A stretch of DNA of 64,000 bases from Diphasiastrum complanatum (GCA_029204225.1 CM055111.1:42412815-42476814); one strand, 5' to 3'; shown: positions 1 through 11,489, counted from the stretch's first letter. Notes: a model not told the origin generated them from the letters alone. Made by a program: numbers and translations.

Positions 1-345
1 CAAAGCCATGGATTCCAAGGCATTTTGTGCACTTGAAGATACATCAATTAAAATATTAAGTGCATAAATAATGTTGCCAAAGACAACTTGTCTTGCTTGA
101 TCCATATGATTGAGCCTAGATGGCTCCATCTTGATACTCAAGGTTCTTCTTGGAGTCCTCGGGTCTTGAGCTTGCTCCTCCACTTGACTTGACTCCAAAC
201 CATCAATGAATTGAATAAGGTGTTGATCCAAAGGTGCTTCTTCAAGTTTACAAATCTTCCACTCTTGAAAGATCACATTTCCACCATTGACAAATTCTTT
301 GGTTGAAAACAAGTAGATTCTACAATCTCTACTTGAAGAGCAAAA
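1..345 (-). pseudogene. Ty1/copia pol fragment (integrase-RT linker region)
   Basis: Read on the minus strand this gives one open frame with a short stretch ending in FVNGGNVIFQE, which resembles the block after copia integrase (usually ...SRDVIFDE). It is followed by a hydrophilic linker containing QDPRTPRR, a motif that recurs in the linkers of the copia elements at 13.1 kb and 28.0 kb. The piece runs off the left edge of the window, so its 3' part is outside. No start codon or catalytic residues are visible. It is called a copia remnant by analogy with the other elements here; an unrelated ORF is possible. Confidence 0.45.
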
Positions 346-525
346 CACTACCATTATTCTTATCATTGAAATAGGATCATCTTTGGTCCTTACATTGGAA
401 TGATCATGCACAGAGCATGTGGATCTAAAGTGGTTATGTTTTATGGTACTTTATAGTAATGTATTTTACTTTTTAGTTATATTTTATCTTGTTGCATTAT
501 GAATAAAGGCTTTTAAAGGTTTTAG

Positions 526-661
526 TCTTGCTTTTTCAAGAGGAACTAAATGCAATTTTGTATCTCTCTCTCTATGCATCCTCTTGGTGGTGTAAATCTT
601 GCTTTGTCAAGAAGAACTAAATACAATCTTGTATCTCTCTCTATGCATCCTGGTGGTGTAA
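526..661. repeat. Two-copy tandem duplication, about 65-71 bp unit
   Basis: The block beginning tcttgctttttcaagaggaa (526-596) is repeated with small changes at 597-661 (tcttgctttgtcaagaagaa). Each copy contains a short tatctctctct tract followed by gcatcct and ggtggtgtaa. The surrounding gene-free DNA (about 350-839) shows nothing else recognisable. Confidence 0.75.
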
Positions 662-839
662 TTCTGACTATTCCTTGGTTGGGATAGTGTTGAAATCTTT
701 ATCTTTTATCTGACTCATAAGCTAACAAAGGTCTGTTTTTATGGTTTAATCCACAGGATGGTTTCAAGAAGCTGCCTCTTTGGGTTATGGGGTGCCCCTT
801 CCTCCACCTAACCATTTTGTTTAGGCTATTATTTGTTGT

Positions 840-1924
840 ATGAAAAAGGTCGTTGAGATGCATAAATTTATCATTAACACTAATAGGGCTACGTGTTCTT
901 CTACTGGTGGACCTGAGGATAAGATCCTTTTCCTGATTGATTTGCTTGAGACTATTGACTGGGTAAAGATTTATCTTGAGTTTATTAAGAAGAAAGAATC
1001 GTTGAACCTATTGGAAAATCTTTATAGTCATCTTAATGATTTTGTTGAAAAGTTCGAAGAAGAGGAAAAGTTCTGTAACTCGCACATGAGAAAAGTGTTC
1101 ATGTGCCTGAAAAATGAAAATGGTATTTCTCCTGTTGTTACTACCCCTTCATCTTCTAATGCTCCTTTATCTCCACACCCTCTAGTCTTTACTGATGACC
1201 TTGATGAGGATAGTGCCGAGTCAACTCCAGATCTTCTCTCAAGACATTTGCGATATTCACGACCTTTTTTCTTATGATTGCCGCCAATCTAACAGTTGCC
1301 AAGTTCTCTTTTTTCCTGCTAGAGTCATCGAGTTCAAATCCATTCTCACATCTTACAAACCCTGAAGTCTTTCTTCTATTAATTTCCTTGCACCTATCCC
1401 TATCGACCTTCGGATCCTGATGACTCATTTGATAGAAAAAGAAATACAAGTCTTCAAATTGGCCACACTGCATAAGAATCCTTCACTTGAGACCCCCATT
1501 TCTTTTGACACCATTATTCGCATAAACAAATTCGAACCCTCTTGCTGCCCCTCTGAGCAAATCTGGGCCAGAACCAATGGACACTTTGAGACTGACTTCA
1601 ATAGAATGAACCTACACCAAGCCAGAATCTAGAACTGGAAAAGACCTTTCTTCAAGTGTAGATGCAGTGAAAAATGCAAAAATAGCTCTTCCATTATTTG
1701 TTTTGACCTTTCCTGGTGCTTCCCTCCAAAACCAGATGAATGCATTCTTCATGTGGCTAAATAAACCCACTAGGGATGTAGTAAAATCACATATTACTTT
1801 TCTCTTTATCTACCAATATATGATTAATGCTTCCATCGAACTTGCTAGAGACTCTTTTGCCAAACTTCTTGCACCCTTGAGAGATGCCAAAAATATCCGA
1901 AAAATAGAACACCTTCTTAAATGA
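840..1924 (+). other. Unrecognised ORF cluster, three successive short frames
   Basis: A 145-codon ORF (840-1277) encodes a charged, partly helical protein with an acidic run (EKFEEEEKF) and a Ser/Pro-rich C-terminus. It is followed by two further plus-strand frames at 1420-1632 and 1667-1924. No domain is recognised. The frame changes and stop codons between the pieces suggest either a decayed mobile-element ORF or chance. No splice consensus that would rejoin them convincingly was found. Confidence 0.2.
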
Positions 1925-2030
1925 CCTAGTTTCTCTACCCTCCAAGATAGGTACTTCCAAAACGTGAACAAAAGAACTAGCTCTTTCAATCTTAACAATC
2001 CAAACTCAGTCATTTCTATATCAGGAACGG

Positions 2031-2055
2031 AAAAAAAAAAAAAAAAAAAAAAAAA
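2031..2055. repeat. Poly(A) tract, about 25 A
   Basis: An uninterrupted run of A. It could be the tail of a retroposed sequence lying to its left on the plus strand, but no flanking target duplication was found, so it may be a simple homopolymer. Confidence 0.7.
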
Positions 2056-2697
2056 GCAATTCTTAGATTTCAGAGAAAAGGAATGACAAAGTAGTGGCAA
2101 CAAGGGTGACTTACCAGTCAAGAAATTGAATTTTTACAGATCCTAATCAATGTGAAAGGACAAAGAAGAGATAGTTAGAAGGCAAATCAGTATTTCAGTG
2201 ACCAAACGTCTCCAATTTTCCACCAATAGTGATACATGGAGACTCCATCTCTTCGACCTTTTACTAAGAAAATCATGGAGTGGTCAATAGGATCCGTAGG
2301 TAGGTTTTCTTTCATTGTTCACCTCCCTTGAGAAGACCACCCTCTTGTGGAGAAGATTTAGAGCCAAGGATGCCTAGATAAGAACGAATAAATGAAACCG
2401 AGAAAAAAGAGAGATATAGCATCAGACATGAACACTACACCAATCTAGGCTATTCCATGAGTAGACCTAAAGCTAAGACTGACAACCTTAGCAAGCTTAG
2501 ATCCCCACTCCTATTTCATTGCTTAGCCCTCTCCCTATTGGATCGAAGCCCGATACTACATAACAAAATCCCTTCTTTGCCCTCTAGATTCGACCGATTG
2601 GGGAGGCAGGGAAAGGGTCCAACAGTATCAGAAATTTCTTCCCATTTCGTAAAGGGTAAGGGTCCTCATTCAAATTGAGGTATCTCAAGGTATCCAT

Positions 2698-4330
2698 TTA
2701 ATACTGTGCATTATTAGCTAGCTTTAGGACAATGAGAGTGGATGGGACAAGTGTAAAGCCTAAACGATTGGCTAATTTCAAATTGAGGATATTATTGACA
2801 GATACTACATCTACTGTAGCTCCAGAGACTACTAATCCATCAATTGTAACACCCACTTTGTGACAATGTTGATTCACCACACTAGTGTCTAAGGCTCCTA
2901 TCATGGGTGGCTCTATATACGAGGTCACAGGGGAACAATCGGTTGTTTAACTTCCTCTAGGTGATATATGCACTAATTGTCACAGTTTGACTTCCATGCT
3001 CAAGCTAGCTAGATTTTCTTGTAGGTCTTGCAGTCCTATAGTCCTTTTCAGATTGATTTGTTGCCTAGGTCGTCGTCTCTTAGGATTGAATTTCACAACC
3101 TTCGAGGCTAACCAACTATTGGAAGCTCTAGTCTCAAGTAATTTTTGGCTTGACTTCTCCAACTCAAGTACTTGTGTCATGTCTTGTCCCTCTAGGCCAT
3201 GTCCTTCCTCTTGAGGAGCAACAAGTGCAATTGATGCTGGTTTTGATATGGTAGCCATCTTACTGGTATCTAACCGTTCTTCAATTGTCCTAGGGTTTTC
3301 CATTGATATCGTGTCAGGTCTTTGAGTATGTATTTCACTATTTGTTACTACCATTACTCATCCCTTTGATTCCTCAGGTGGGAGAGTTTGTAGTTCAATA
3401 AAATTAATTTGAGGCTGACTATCCTCAATTTTTGTCTTGCCTTTCTCTAATGGTGTGTATTTACGATCTCTCCATAAGAACTGCTCTACTCCATAATGTC
3501 CAACCTGATCATAAGTCGATGATTGATTGGCCCAGAGATTCTACTCCCTTGATTTAGTGCTTCGTGTCTACTCCAACATTTATCTTCCAAGTGTCCACTA
3601 CGCTTGCAGTTGCCATAAACAATATTGGGACAATTTTTATTAAGGTGATTCCCTTGGCAATGTTGGTAGATCAAGGGTGGTGGCATGTTGTTGTTATGCA
3701 GTTGTCTTTTGAGGTTCTGTTGGCACTTCAAAAGTTCACATCTGATGCTAAGGTAGAAATAACATGCATGTAGCTTTTCACCATAGGTTTTATGTTGTCT
3801 ATCCCTGAGTTAGAGTCTGTACTATCATATCCCCTTTCTACTGGTGGGGCTCTTATGTTATGGTCAGGTATGGTTGGTGGTTGATCATTGTGTTCTAACT
3901 GGCATTAGGGAGGCTCTTGCTTGCTCTGGGTTACCCGATGAGGATCCACTAGTGGTGGGGGCATTTGTGTTTATGGGTTATAGCCATTAAGCCTTGCAAG
4001 TGGATTTGTTTCTCACACATCAGTCCTAAGATTCATGTTGCTCACGGTCTGAAATATGTTTGAAGCTTGGGTTATCACTAGTTGTGCATCTTCCATTGCA
4101 ATGGCTTTTGCTACAACCTCTTCTAGCGACTGGGTATTACTTTGACGCATAGCCAATTGCAATTCTCATTTTAATCCTCTCACAAAAAGAATGACAATAA
4201 TAATTGTTGGGGTAGTTGTATCGCCTCAAGTACTTGTTAAGACAAAGTTGTTATTCATCTAAGATATTGTCACACACTTTCTCCCTCTCCCTGTTGAAGA
4301 GAGGTTAAAGTAACTATAATCCCATCAATG
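2698..4330 (-). pseudogene. Ty3/gypsy gag and protease remnant
   Basis: On the minus strand the order is a gag-type block (about 4200-3960; FVRGLK followed by AMRQSNTQSLEEVVAKA), a zinc-knuckle region (about 3680-3560; NCKRSGHLEDKC), a linker, and a retropepsin-like block (about 2870-2720; DGLVVSGATVDVVS then LKLAN). In both knuckle-like motifs the expected first cysteine reads as tyrosine (YQHC, YGNC). Stops and frame changes break the reading, and the active-site DSG/DGG signature is altered. No RT follows to the left, so the copy is truncated. It would encode capsid/nucleocapsid and aspartic protease in an intact LTR retrotransposon. Confidence 0.65.
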
Positions 4331-5221
4331 GTTCTGTGTGGGGCAAACTTAGTTAGAAATAACATGTGGAACATAGTAATGTTGTTGATAGATTCGGACC
4401 TATGGTACTGCTGTAGGAATGACTCTCATTCACTAAAACTCCATCAAGGTATTCATGACAATCACATCATGTTTATAATAAAATCACAATCATAACTAGG
4501 TTGAACATGATTATAACGCAATACCATAACAACATCCAATTGTTCTTTTAGTGTAATGTCCTTTCAAAATGTAGAATCAGCGCCTACACCATGCTAACCA
4601 CTTGTCATGTCATATTGTCTATAGCCAGAGGACAAAGGCAACTTTTACGCACCCAACCAAAGGAATAACAAAATATGAATGATCAATGACTAAGTCTCTT
4701 ACAACCATATCTTGTAAATCACTTGGATGACACACTAGGATTGACATACAGATAACACTGATAGCTATTAAAACTGATCGGATTCTCATAGATCCAGATT
4801 GCTTTCCCTACATCCATCAAGATCCAGTAACCCTAGACCTCCCTGATGAATGAATCCGAGATCAGAATGATCAGTAGCAAGAAGAGTTGGAAATCAAGCA
4901 CCAAACCTCCCCAAAGTTGTAGCCGAAAAGATTGAAGTAGGAGTAGGATCAGCAACAATGGACCGAATGGATCAATTCGTACCTATTGTACACTTCCATG
5001 TCTCAAAATACCAAAATACGATGGATCGATAGATTCTACCAGGTTTCTCTTGACCATACGAACAAGCGTGTGAAATCTACGATGAAATCACACAATCTGT
5101 TGATGGATTGAATTACAAAACTCCACAAATAGCAAATGGAACAATTGACAATCCAATTCGATCAAAAACTGAAGACTTTCCAAAGTATTGTAGCATCATC
5201 TTCCAATGCGCCTGATCAAAA
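4331..5221. other. Gene-free, probable gypsy leader/LTR-derived DNA
   Basis: No coding frame is convincing. Its position between a minus-strand LTR-like region and minus-strand gag suggests it is the untranslated leader of the gypsy element, but no primer-binding site could be assigned. Confidence 0.3.
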
Positions 5222-5593
5222 TCAGTTATAGTACCCATGCTTGATCGAAATCAGCTCTAGTATCCACGACGAGAAAATGTATGGTGTCCAGTATGTACAC
5301 CAGACATAATGCCAACGGTTAATCTTCACCTTGTACGTGGTACCTTGGTACACAAAGTGGAAACGAGCCTTGTCCTCGTCCCAGGTGGTGTAAGCGTGAA
5401 GGGCAAGGCCCATGTTAATCTTAGAATTGAAAAGCGCCGGGTAAAAACCCATTGCTTCTAGAAGTGGGCCGGCTGTCTGCAGCCATGGTTGGATCAGAAC
5501 GTCAGAGGATAAAGGCCAGATCTATGTGGCCTCAGGAATTTCACGTATGATCACCTGTTTGCTGCCAGAGTCTTCAAAGGATGAGGAGGCCAT
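5222..5593 (-). pseudogene. Unrecognised ORF with one in-frame stop, LTR-associated
   Basis: A minus-strand frame starts at ATG 5593 (MASSSFEDSGSKQ), is interrupted by a TAG after about 23 codons, and then stays open for about 100 codons (PLLEAMGFYPALFNSKINMG, a Tyr/Trp-rich middle, end at 5222). It lies about 260 bp downstream of a minus-strand TATA box at 5846-5853. No family was recognised. It could be an accessory ORF in the LTR or leader of a gypsy element, or an old gag N-terminus. Confidence 0.3.
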
Positions 5594-6659
5594 GTTAGCA
5601 ATGAAGATTAGAGGTCAAAAAAATAAGAAAAACGGTGAAGAATGGAAAAAGATGTGAAAACGGTAGAAAACTGAGAATAACGAGTGTTGGATGACAAGGA
5701 GTGTAGTTCAGAACGCAGATCGGTGTTCAATATAATTAGATGACAGCTGGTAGGAAGTTTGGTTGCAAACGGAGAACTTGGTAATTTCAAAGTAAATTTC
5801 GGCAGAGCTTCGCTAGCAAAGGTGACAAATGACTCGAATTCAGCCCTTATATAGCGGAATTTAGAGTGCGTATTAGGTGAAATCCACTTTCCCTTGCTCA
5901 GTTCCACGCAAATTTTGGCAGGCACCTTCTTCACAAAATTCTAAGACCTCAGGAAAGTCTGTGAGAGTTTAGAAGGTGATTTGACTGTGAAGGTTCTGCG
6001 AGGGTTCAGGCTGTCTGCGAGGGTTCAACTCTCGCAGGAAGTGATCTCTCGCACAACTTGTTCCTATGATTGTATTTTCAAGATCAAACCATGTAGGCAG
6101 GCTAATTTCACTATTCTAATTTCATTTAGGCACCTTGCGAGGGTTGGTAAGATGATCTTGATGCTCTGCGAGGGTTCTAAAAATTCAGCTTCTAGGAACT
6201 CTTGCATACACTAAAAAATGATGATTCCTCCATCAGGAACTCTCGTGAAGATTTTCATGGATGCATCTAGGTCAGATTTGGTGGCTGTTTAATTTTCAAG
6301 AGCTATCTCCTAGGTAATCTCAAAAAATCATGAAAAAAGTGCTCTTTCAGAGTGTTTTTTGACGAGATCTCGAGATTTTCTGATTTTTAAGTTTTGTAAA
6401 CTGGTAATCAGCTTCATCCAGGCTTGATATGACTGTTGGTGGTTCTCTAAAAGTTCTGATGGATTTTTGGTAGTAGATTCATCAGTCAATCTGATGATCT
6501 ACTTTCTTTTTTATCCTATCTGGATCTGGATCCTCCTTGGATTCTGATGGATTTTTCAGATCTTGCCAGATCTGGCTGAATCTTAATGGATCTAGCTTGA
6601 TTTGGCTTGATCTCCTTAGATCTAGCGATGATGGCTTAGCAGATTAGCTTTTTGTAACA
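5594..6659 (-). repeat. Probable Ty3/gypsy LTR (boundary at 6659)
   Basis: Directly after the gypsy integrase C-terminus, the minus strand has a purine tract (gattgggggtggca, 6660-6675) followed by TGTTACAAAAAGC, the expected polypurine tract / LTR-start arrangement. Within it, a TATA box (ctatataagg, 5845-5854) faces left. The LTR's far end (CA) and the PBS were not located, so the left limit is approximate. gag of the same orientation lies further left, so this LTR may be shared by two tandem copies. Confidence 0.45.
5995..6180. repeat. Dispersed gcgagggtt motif cluster
   Basis: The word ctgcgagggttc or a close variant occurs four times (about 5997, 6016, 6137, 6167), with an inverted ctctcgcagg near 6030. 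It lies inside the putative gypsy LTR. A second cluster of gatctgg/gatggat words follows at about 6480-6640. Confidence 0.6.
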
Positions 6660-6689
6660 TGCCACCCCCAATCTGGATTTGTCTTATTG

Positions 6690-8013
6690 TGGTGCCCAAT
6701 ACTTGTGTTACCGGCTACCGTTGATGGGTGTGTCGAATGGCGTCCCATCTAGCTTTTCTAAGTTCATGGCTCCATGATTAAGAATTTCCTTGATCCTATA
6801 AGGACCTTCGCCAGTGAGTTTTAACTTTCCCTTGGTCGTCTTGGTTTTATACATCAGGACCAGATCTCATGAACGAAGATCCTTCTTTTGTAATCTGCTA
6901 TCATGCCAAGCTTTGCATCTTTCCTTTTCAGATGCCAGTGCATGCACAGCTAATAAGCGTGTTTCACAGAGTTTATGCAAAGCTTCATGGCATAGCTGTA
7001 GAGATTTGGACTCATTAAGCCGTTGTGCGGTGACAATCCTTAATGAAGGAACTAAAAACTCTACTGGTATCACAGCCTCCTGACCATATACCAATTGGAA
7101 GGGTGTTTGATCAGTGCTTCCTTTATATGTTGTCCTGAATGCCCACAATACAGCATGCAACTTGTGTTCCCAATCTGATATGCTAGTTTCAACTATTTTC
7201 GTGAGCACGCTACACAGGATCTTATTAGATGATTCTGCTTGCCCATTACCACGAGGATAATAAGGCGTACTGGTTCTGTGGATCACGGAGAATTCCTCCA
7301 ACAGGACCTTGATGGTCTCGTTATAAAATGGTTTCCACGATTATTGACTAGCTCCATCAGGCATCCGAAGCGCACAATGATATTTTCATAAAGGAACTTG
7401 GCAGTGGTCCTAGCATCAACTACTCTTACTGCCTTGGCTTCGACCCATTTGGTGAGGTAGTCTGTGGCTACGATTATGTATCGAGCCTGGGAACTCCTTG
7501 TTGCAGGGTGAATTGGACCAATATAATCCAATCTCCATTTTTTGAACGGTGCTTGGGCTAAGACTGGGTGCAGTAGATCATAGTTCAATCTCGTTGGTCT
7601 CCTTGCCCTTTGGCACACATCGAGTATTCCTCCATATCTTTATGAATCGTTGGCCACCAACATCCTGATTGCAGGATCTTGCGAACTGTAATGTCAGATG
7701 CAAAATGGCACCCACCCATGCCTTCATGTGAAAGCGAAATGATTTGGGTGGTCTCATGAGGAAGAATACACGGCCGAAGAATTCCATCAAGACCTCTTCG
7801 GTACAATTGGCCGGAAATCAGCTGATAAGGTCTAGCCTTCAAGATCAATTTTCGTTGTTTCGCCTTTGGTAGTGATTTGTCTGGTTGGCCCCACATTAGA
7901 TATTCAACAATGTCGGCAGCCCATTCTGGTACTGTGTCCACGTAAAATAAGGTAGCATCTGCCAACTCATCGTCAGGTTGGGTTGCAATCTCCTTTCTCT
8001 TGATTCGTGACAC
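6690..8013 (-). pseudogene. Ty3/gypsy integrase (H2C2, core, GPY/F), frameshifted
   Basis: On the minus strand an integrase is readable across three frames: an N-terminal zinc-binding region (about 7960-7620; SHEGMGGCHF ... CWWPTIHKDMEEYSMCAK), the catalytic core (about 7600-6900; WRLDYIGPIHP, ATDYLTKWVEAKAV, TPYYPRGNGQAESSNK) and a C-terminal GPY/F module (GEGPYRIKEILNHG near 6800). The first Asp and the Glu are present, but the middle motif reads NNRGNHF where SDNG/SDRG is usual. A TGA lies between core and GPY/F. An intact protein would insert retrotransposon cDNA into chromosomes; this copy is dead. Confidence 0.8.
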
Positions 8014-8112
8014 ATGATTAAAAAATGAATTGTAAACAAGTAATCAACCTTAAATATATACAGAATTAATAATTATAATGACAAGAAAAAAACACATAAC
8101 ATACAAAAAAGT

Positions 8113-8339
8113 CAAGGGCTACGGGCCAAGAGCTAAGGGCCAAGGACTTAGGCTAAGGGTTAAGTGGTAAGAACCACGGACCAAGGGCTAAGGCTTAAGG
8201 ACCAAGTGCCAAGGCTTAAGGGCCAAGTGCTAAGACTAAGGGCCTAGGGGCAAGTGCCAAGGGCAAGGGCCAAGGGCTAAAAGTTAAGGGCGAAGTGCTA
8301 AGGCTAAGGGCCGAGGGTTAAGGGCCTAGGGTTAAGGGC
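8113..8339. repeat. Heptamer minisatellite, consensus (T/C)AAGGGC
   Basis: About 33 head-to-tail heptamers such as taagggc, caagggc, caagtgc, taaggct and ctagggt, with a few 6-bp units. The register is kept for 227 bp. The unit is close to the plant telomere heptamer TTTAGGG (some units read ttaaggg or ctagggt). No gene overlaps. Confidence 0.85.
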
Positions 8340-8844
8340 AAAACAAACAAAAGCTGTCATATTGTATTGGCAATTGATTGTCGTTGTTGGTAATAAGTTT
8401 ATGTATGTTTTGAATGATGTGATTTGCTCATATTGGATTTTAAAAATTGGATTGTTTTTGTAGTGTTCTTTCCAAATTGTAGCATCACAATATTTCTCTT
8501 AAACTTAGCAAAAAGCATTGCACAACATTTGTTCAATGTTGTTTGATGGAATATGATGATTCAATAGAAATGAAAAGACATTGAAAATTCATATTAATCA
8601 CTTTTTAACATTCATAATTTGTATTTACAAAAGTCCACTGTATTAATCACGATTACGTTGTAGAGTATACTAGTATTTAAGAATATTCACGATCAATATT
8701 CACAACACGTATTCAAAATATTCCTGTATCTCATAATATACGTTTCTCAATATTCACAATTTCACATTAGTATTCACAATTTGTATTCTCACACAATCAG
8801 TATTCATAATATTCACGATCACTATTCACAGCATTTATGATGAA
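8340..8844. other. Gene-free AT-rich DNA with scattered tattcac words
   Basis: No coding evidence. From about 8670 the words tattcacaa, attcacgatc and tattcataat recur irregularly, grading into the octamer repeat that follows. Confidence 0.5.
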
Positions 8845-8972
8845 AATCTCAGAATCTCAGTTTCTCAAAATCTCAATTTCTCAAAATCTCAGTTTCTCAG
8901 AATCTCAGAATCTTAGAATCTCAGTTTCTCAGTTTCTCAAAATCTCAGTTTCTCAGTTTCTCAATTTCACAA
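8845..8972. repeat. Octamer tandem array, 16 exact-length units
   Basis: Sixteen consecutive 8-bp units (128 bp) of two alternating kinds, aatctca(g/a) and tttctca(g/a), with no indels. The pattern is partly dimeric (16-bp superunit) with some same-type neighbours. Confidence 0.85.
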
Positions 8973-9696
8973 TTTCAACGGTCACAAACCATCAATAAAA
9001 TAGTCTTCAGGACGCATCTCTGAAAATTCAACCATTTCTTCATCCAATATGAAAGACATTGTCTATATGTCCTGCAAAACAAAACACAATTGCAAAATTA
9101 TAATTTGATAGAGATCAGTTCTTATTTGTGAAAGCCTATTGATGAATTATATCTGTCACAAAAGGCGTAATAACTACAATTTCATAGCTCAAAAAAAAAA
9201 AAAAACGCAATATATGAGCTTTGACCATATTTGATACTATTTGCTAATGGCACAATGAAGCTACTAGGATAATATAAAAGATAAAGTTCAACTTACTGAA
9301 ACCTTTTCAATGTGAATTTTAAATTGCAAAGTTGGCCTTTTTTTTGTTATTCAATCTTTTTGTCTATCTCGAACGCAAAATTTGTGGAATGCAAAATCTG
9401 CATACAAACAATTTCTAAAATCATAGGTCCTTCTAGGTTTTCGAGTTTCAGACTTTACCTTATACCCTTATACAAAATCTTAATACAAGAAATAAACTCT
9501 CTTACGTATATATATATATATTAAATTTACTATAAGTAATAACCATTTTAAAGTTCTTTGAAAGGAGAAAATTCCACTTTATCATCTAGAAAATAAAAAT
9601 AAATAAAATCCATGTCATCAATTTTTAATGATGATGTGGAACTTTCCATGGATGTATATTCGGGTCTTTTGATGGATGTCGCACCACACCATTACA

Positions 9697-9753
9697 TGTC
9701 GTCTAACGTCTCTCTCACGCGTCTCTCTCTCTCTCGCGCGCTAGCTCCCCCTC

Positions 9754-9828
<75 letters not shown>

Positions 9829-9958
9829 GCTTCTCTCGCTAGCTCTCCCTCACCCACTCTATATCTCTCTCGAGTGTCTCTTGCTAGCTCTCCCTCGCCC
9901 CGCTCTCTCTCTTGCGCGCTTTCTCACTCTCTCTCCCTCTCCCACACTCTCTCTGTAG

Positions 9959-10038
<80 letters not shown>
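9697..10038. repeat. Compound CT/TC microsatellite region
   Basis: Two long TC tracts (9759-9826 and 9961-10038) flank a degenerate region in which gctagctc followed by cc and ctcgcc recurs three times (about 9731, 9839, 9883). Long serine/leucine frames here are artefacts of the dinucleotide repeat. Confidence 0.9.
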
Positions 10039-10041
<3 letters not shown>

Positions 10042-10621
10042 AGAGCACGAAGAACATTCACATCTACGAGTTAGAATGCATCAAAAACAAAAAGTTTACA
10101 TTGGACAAACAACATCGTTGACAAAAAAATATCACCAACACTATGAAAACCTTCCTTAAAAAATGTTGGTTGATGAATCTGTATATGTTTTTTTTAAAAA
10201 ACAATTATTATATCTACAATTTGTACTACTTATGACAAAAGATTGCAAATAATTTAGAATCATTGTATATAAATCTATTTGCTTCATGTGCCTCAAAAAG
10301 GTTACAACATATCAAAAAGCAACCCAAGCAGTTCCAAAAGAAATTGCCACTTGAAAAGACGTCAATACATATAAATATAATAAAGTTGATTGCCAACTAT
10401 AGACTGTTAAAATATATTTTCATATAACATTACATAATTTCCAAATAAAATTAATAGATTCACCAACACACGAAACATTGTAATGATGTCAATCACACAT
10501 TTGACCAAATTTTCTTGCTCTTAAAAAATGGTAAATTTTTTGGTCTTTTAATTATAGTCTTCTCAAGTTTCAAATCATATATATATGTGATTTATAAATA
10601 TATAAAGTATATACTTTCCTC
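10039..10621. other. Gene-free AT-rich DNA
   Basis: No coding, RNA or transposon feature was recognised between the CT tract and the palindrome. Confidence 0.5.
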
Positions 10622-10688
10622 TGAAGAGAGAGGAAGCAAGAGCCCACCCGTCGCAGCGGGTAGACTCCCTCCTCCCCCTCCCTCTTTC

Positions 10689-10729
<41 letters not shown>

Positions 10730-10808
10730 TGAAAGAGGGAGGGAGAGTAAGGAGCCCACCCGCCGCGGCAGGTGGGCTCCCTCCTGCCCCTCACTCTTTT
10801 TAAAAAAA
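10622..10808. mobile_element. Palindromic MITE-like element with AT core
   Basis: Two arms (10622-10693 and 10726-10808) are imperfect reverse complements around an (AT)n core (10694-10725). Next to the core, cctccctctttcaaaa pairs with ttttgaaagagggagg. Each arm also holds its own GC-rich hairpin (gagcccaccc ... gggtagactc, and gagcccacc ... ggtgggctc), so the unit can fold in more than one way. No target duplication was found. A foldback MITE is likely; a slippage-expanded palindrome is the alternative. Confidence 0.6.
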
Positions 10809-10879
10809 CGGTACATGAATCCAATTTTTGGAAGACTCAGAGTTTCCATTTTGTCAATATTGTTTGTTGGTTACTTGAA

Positions 10880-11489
10880 TGGCTAAAGTGCCACTTGTAC
10901 ATACACACCTAAGGTAGGTTACCACGAGTCAAGATGAGTGGTTGTGTCCATTTAGTAGTGATTCTTACTTTTAGGATCTAGACCATGATTTATGATGAGA
11001 TTTGTACCTACCATGCACCTACCAAGCATGACTCTTGGATCTAGGCTAGGGTTTTCACATTAGGGCAAGAAAGTGGAGTCTACTTCCTTATTACATGCTG
11101 GATTTTCACCTAACTTAGCAAAGGAAGTGTGTTTTATTATGTATTCCCATTCTCCATAGTGAGAAGATAGAAACTTTTTGGAGCCTCAAGGAGAAACTTG
11201 TGTTTCCTCTCATTGTATGGTGATTACTCTTGATTTCCAATGAAACCCAGCTTTGGCACTTTGTAAACATAGGCTACAGGCCGTACTACAGCCTTATTTC
11301 CACACGTGTGGAGTTGAATTACACTTATTGATCAATGCTTTGATTGTCTCTACTTGTTTTCTATCAAGCTGCTAAACTAGATCTTGTTTTCTGATGACTA
11401 GTTTCTGATAGATTGTTTAACAAGAATACAATCAACCTTGTGGATCATTCAAAGATCCATTTATGGTCCTTAGTACTGTACTTTTCACA
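10880..11489 (+). repeat. 5' LTR of copia element (3' end clear, 5' end not)
   Basis: The region immediately before the primer-binding site ends ...cttttcaca, giving the expected terminal CA at 11489. It contains a cacacgtgtgg-type palindrome near 11300. The 5' TG boundary is not obvious; about 10887 (tgccacttgtacatac) is a guess. Parts of it (atcaatgctttgattg; catttatggtcctt) recur at 56.58-56.70 kb. Confidence 0.5.

Noticed and set aside
9612-10074. Long Ser/Leu-rich ORFs
   Set aside because: They are translations of CT dinucleotide repeats, open on several frames by composition only.
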